Of a DNA stretch of 8,488 bases, positions 6,537 through 8,488 are shown in pieces. The position numbers were made by a program, and so were the translations under genes. Source of the stretch: JANYHF01 sp031367715 (GTDB taxonomy: Bacteria; Pseudomonadota; Alphaproteobacteria; Rhizobiales; Hyphomicrobiaceae); contig JANLQJ010000089.1 of NCBI GenBank assembly GCA_031367715.1, positions 1 to 8,488 on the forward strand. Direction: 5' to 3'. The notes beneath the pieces were generated by a model. The model ran no database searches, was not told the DNA's origin, and was given only the letters and a program-made list of their open reading frames with translations. Numbering within the stretch: position 1 is the first letter of the stretch; each line of letters begins with the position of its first letter.

Positions 6537-7522
6537 GCGCGCGACCCGTTCATGACTTTGGACACACGATCAACAATGCGGCCGACCGACGGAATGGCCA
6601 TGTCCTCGAGATTGTCGGCCGCTGGCAGCGGGATGTGCGGCGTCGTAATCCGCACCATCGGACCGTCGAGATCCCAGAACACTTCATCACCGGCGATCGA
6701 GACGATTTCCGCCCCCCAGCCGCACAGCCGAGGGTTCTCTTCGACCGTGAACAGACGGCCGGTCTTCACGATGGAGCCGAGGATGCACTGGGTATCCAAA
6801 GGCACCAGCGAGCGCACGTCGATCACCTCGGCGTCGATGCCGTGGTCGCGGGCGAGAATTTCGGCGGCGTCCCTGGCGCGGTGTACCATCAGCGCCAGCG
6901 CAACGATCGTGCAATCCTTACCCGGACGGACAATCTTGGCCTTGCCGAGCACGTCCAGGATCTCGCCGTCGGGCACCTCGCCCTTGGTGGCATAGAGCGC
7001 TTTGTGTTCGTGGAAGATCACGGGATCGGGATCACGGATGGCTGCCGCCATCAAGCCGATGACGTCGATGGGCGACGACGGCGCAACAACCTTCAGCCCC
7101 GGGATCATCATGGTCCAGTTCTCGATCGACTGCGAGTGCTGGGCGCCGAAGCGCACACCGCCGCCATTGCCTGTCCGAATGACAAGAGGACAGCCGAACT
7201 GGCCATTGGTCATATAGCGCTGCTTGGGGATTTCGTTGGCGATGAAGTCGAAGCACACCGCCGCGAAATCCGAAAACATCAGCTCGGCAATGGGTTTCAT
7301 GCCGGTCATGGCCGCGCCCATGGCGGCGCCGAGGATGGCCTGCTCCGAGATCGGCGTATCGCGCACGCGCAACGGCCCGAACTCCTCATAGAGCCCGAGC
7401 GTCGCCTTGAAAACACCGCCGGCCTTGCCGATATCCTCGCCGATCAGCACCACGTCCTTGTCGCGGCGCATCTCCTGCGCCAGGCCGCGGATCACCGCAT
7501 CGCGATAGCTCAGTTCCGCCAT
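6533..7522 (-). CDS. 2-oxoacid (acetoin/pyruvate-type) dehydrogenase E1 component, beta subunit
   Basis: At 329 residues this is the normal length for the beta subunit of a heterotetrameric E1. Family landmarks are the opening YRDAVIRGLAQEM, IGEDIGKAGGVFKAT, Glu60 in DTPISEQAI (the glutamate that activates thiamine diphosphate), FANEIPKQRYM-like FIANEIPKQRYM at about 93-104, GAQHSQS with active-site His129, and PGLKVVAPSSPID. The C-terminal transketolase-like domain includes VIDVRSLVPLD and TVEEN. With E1 alpha it would decarboxylate a 2-oxo compound and load the acyl group onto the E2 lipoyl arm. Its sequence most resembles the AcoB/PdhB branch, judged from memory. The ATG at 7522 is preceded by GGAGG with 6 bases of spacing and lies inside the end of the alpha gene (13-base overlap); the stop overlaps the E2 start by 4 bases. 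Confidence 0.95.
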   Translation of the reverse strand: MAELSYRDAVIRGLAQEMRRDKDVVLIGEDIGKAGGVFKATLGLYEEFGPLRVRDTPISEQAILGAAMGAAMTGMKPIAELMFSDFAAVCFDFIANEIPKQRYMTNGQFGCPLVIRTGNGGGVRFGAQHSQSIENWTMMIPGLKVVAPSSPIDVIGLMAAAIRDPDPVIFHEHKALYATKGEVPDGEILDVLGKAKIVRPGKDCTIVALALMVHRARDAAEILARDHGIDAEVIDVRSLVPLDTQCILGSIVKTGRLFTVEENPRLCGWGAEIVSIAGDEVFWDLDGPMVRITTPHIPLPAADNLEDMAIPSVGRIVDRVSKVMNGSRA

Positions 7523-8488
7523 GCCCAGCCTCCATCGGCGTAGACATCGGCGGTGAGCAGATTTTCCGACGCTGGTGGCGCGGCCTTGCAGAGCGTGGTG
7601 GCCTCTTCGACTTTACGCTTGCTTTCCGTTTCGATGGTGGCGATCGCATCCGGAGATACACCGAACTCGGCCATGCGGGCCCGATAGACTTTCAACGGGT
7701 CGCGCTCCAGCCATTTTTCCAGTTCGCCGGGCGGCCGGTACTTGGCGGGATCGGCGCGCGAGTGGCCGGAATGCCGATAGGTCAGGCATTCGATCAGGGA
7801 CGGCCCCGCGCCAGATCGGGCTTTCGCATAGGCGGTACGCGCCGCACGCAGCACCACATCGGCGTCATTGCCGTCGATCAGGATGCGTGGCAATCCGTAG
7901 GCGGACGCTCTGTCAGCGGCCGGATGCGGCACCGCCGTGACCTCCGAAATGGGCGTGTACTCCATATAGAGATTGTTCTCGCACACGAACACGACCGGCA
8001 GCTTCCAGATCACCGCGAAGTTCAGCGCCTCGTGGAAGGCGCCGATGTTGGTCGTGCCATCGCCGAAGAAGCACACGGTCACGTCGCTCGCGCCCTGATA
8101 CTGCGCCCGCCAGGCCGAGCCGCAAGCGATGCACAGATGCGCGCCGATGATGGCGTAGGACCCCATCACATTGTGTTCGGCCGACGTGAGATGCATCGAG
8201 CCGCCCTTGCCGCGCATGAGGCCGTTGTCGCGCAGCATCAGCTCGCCCAGCATCTTCTCCATCGGCACGCCGCGTGCCAGCGTATGGGCATGACCACGGT
8301 AGGTGCAGAAGGATTTGTCCGAGGGCTGCATCGCAGCGGCAAAGCCAGCCGCGATCGCCTCCTGACCGAGCGACAAATGGCTCGTCCCCTTCACCAGGTT
8401 CTGCAGGAACAAATCATAGGCGCGCTTCTCGCAGTCGCGGATTTCGACCTGCAACCGATACAGCTCCAGCCGCGTCGCCTGGCCGATG
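7510..8488 (-). CDS. 2-oxoacid (acetoin/pyruvate-type) dehydrogenase E1 component, alpha subunit (5' end outside the window)
   Basis: The reading frame stays open to the window edge, giving about 325 visible residues. The visible part begins GQATRLELYRLQVEIRDCEK, the typical first helix of E1 alpha, so only a short N-terminus is missing. Motifs are HLSLGQEA, TYRGHAHTLARG, GKGGSMHL, and the thiamine diphosphate motif GDGTTNIGAFHEA (GDG codons 8056-8064) closing in ENN about 28 residues later. The phosphorylation-loop-like RHSGHSRADPAKYR follows. The TTG at 8454 could be taken as a start but is internal, because homologous sequence continues upstream of it. With E1 beta it forms the thiamine-dependent decarboxylase of the complex. 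It is the first visible gene of the operon; any promoter lies beyond the window. AcoA versus PdhA identity is not resolved. Confidence 0.94.
   Translation of the reverse strand, partial: IGQATRLELYRLQVEIRDCEKRAYDLFLQNLVKGTSHLSLGQEAIAAGFAAAMQPSDKSFCTYRGHAHTLARGVPMEKMLGELMLRDNGLMRGKGGSMHLTSAEHNVMGSYAIIGAHLCIACGSAWRAQYQGASDVTVCFFGDGTTNIGAFHEALNFAVIWKLPVVFVCENNLYMEYTPISEVTAVPHPAADRASAYGLPRILIDGNDADVVLRAARTAYAKARSGAGPSLIECLTYRHSGHSRADPAKYRPPGELEKWLERDPLKVYRARMAEFGVSPDAIATIETESKRKVEEATTLCKAAPPASENLLTADVYADGGWAWRN
7529..7533 (-). promoter_or_regulatory. Shine-Dalgarno for the E1 beta gene inside the E1 alpha gene
   Basis: GGAGG lies 6 bases before the ATG at 7522, inside the last codons of E1 alpha. 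It gives the 13-base overlapping E1 beta gene its own ribosome entry site, which suits near-equal production of the two E1 subunits. Confidence 0.7.

Noticed and set aside
8452..8454. TTG as the start codon of E1 alpha
   Set aside because: The frame continues upstream to the window edge with residues (TRLELYR) that match the first helix of the family, so the real start is outside the window.
5259..8488. Naming the three complex genes acoA, acoB and acoC
   Set aside because: The sequences fit that branch, but pyruvate and branched-chain relatives look similar, and no acetoin-specific gene is visible.

Overview
The window is a dense, GC-rich bacterial segment (roughly 60-65% G+C by eye). All seven protein genes lie on the minus strand. 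Codon use, protein flavour and a repeat of the CGTCATCCCGGC...GCCGGGATGACG type suggest an alphaproteobacterium of the Hyphomicrobiales, probably Bradyrhizobium/Rhodopseudomonas-like. That placement is inference; no rRNA or other marker gene is present. No tRNA, CRISPR array, insertion sequence or phage gene was seen.

In the direction of transcription (high to low coordinates), the first block encodes a thiamine-dependent 2-oxoacid dehydrogenase complex without its E3 subunit. It consists of E1 alpha (7510-8488, 5' end outside the window), E1 beta (6533-7522) and a lipoyl acyltransferase E2 (5259-6536), followed by an M24-fold hydrolase (4009-5262). These genes overlap by 13, 4 and 4 bases, so they are almost certainly one translationally coupled operon.

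A 131-bp repeat with 31-bp imperfect inverted ends (3865-3995) nearly fills the only real intergenic gap. The second block follows: a COG0523/CobW-type GTPase metallochaperone with a His-rich loop (2667-3845), a beta-hydroxyacid-dehydrogenase-family oxidoreductase (1795-2670, 4-base overlap with the GTPase gene), and a protein joining an N-terminal winged helix-turn-helix to a complete family-1 ABC solute-binding domain without a signal peptide (67-1770).

Together this looks like a catabolic cassette. A hydrolase (M24) and a dehydrogenase would process an unknown substrate to a 2-oxo compound, which E1/E2 would convert to an acyl-CoA. The metallochaperone could supply metal to the M24 enzyme, and the HTH-solute-binding fusion could sense the substrate inside the cell. 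The pathway and substrate are inferred and cannot be read from the sequence. The strongest points for a second look are the cytoplasmic HTH-SBP fusion and the replacement of a metal-binding Asp by Cys in the M24 protein.
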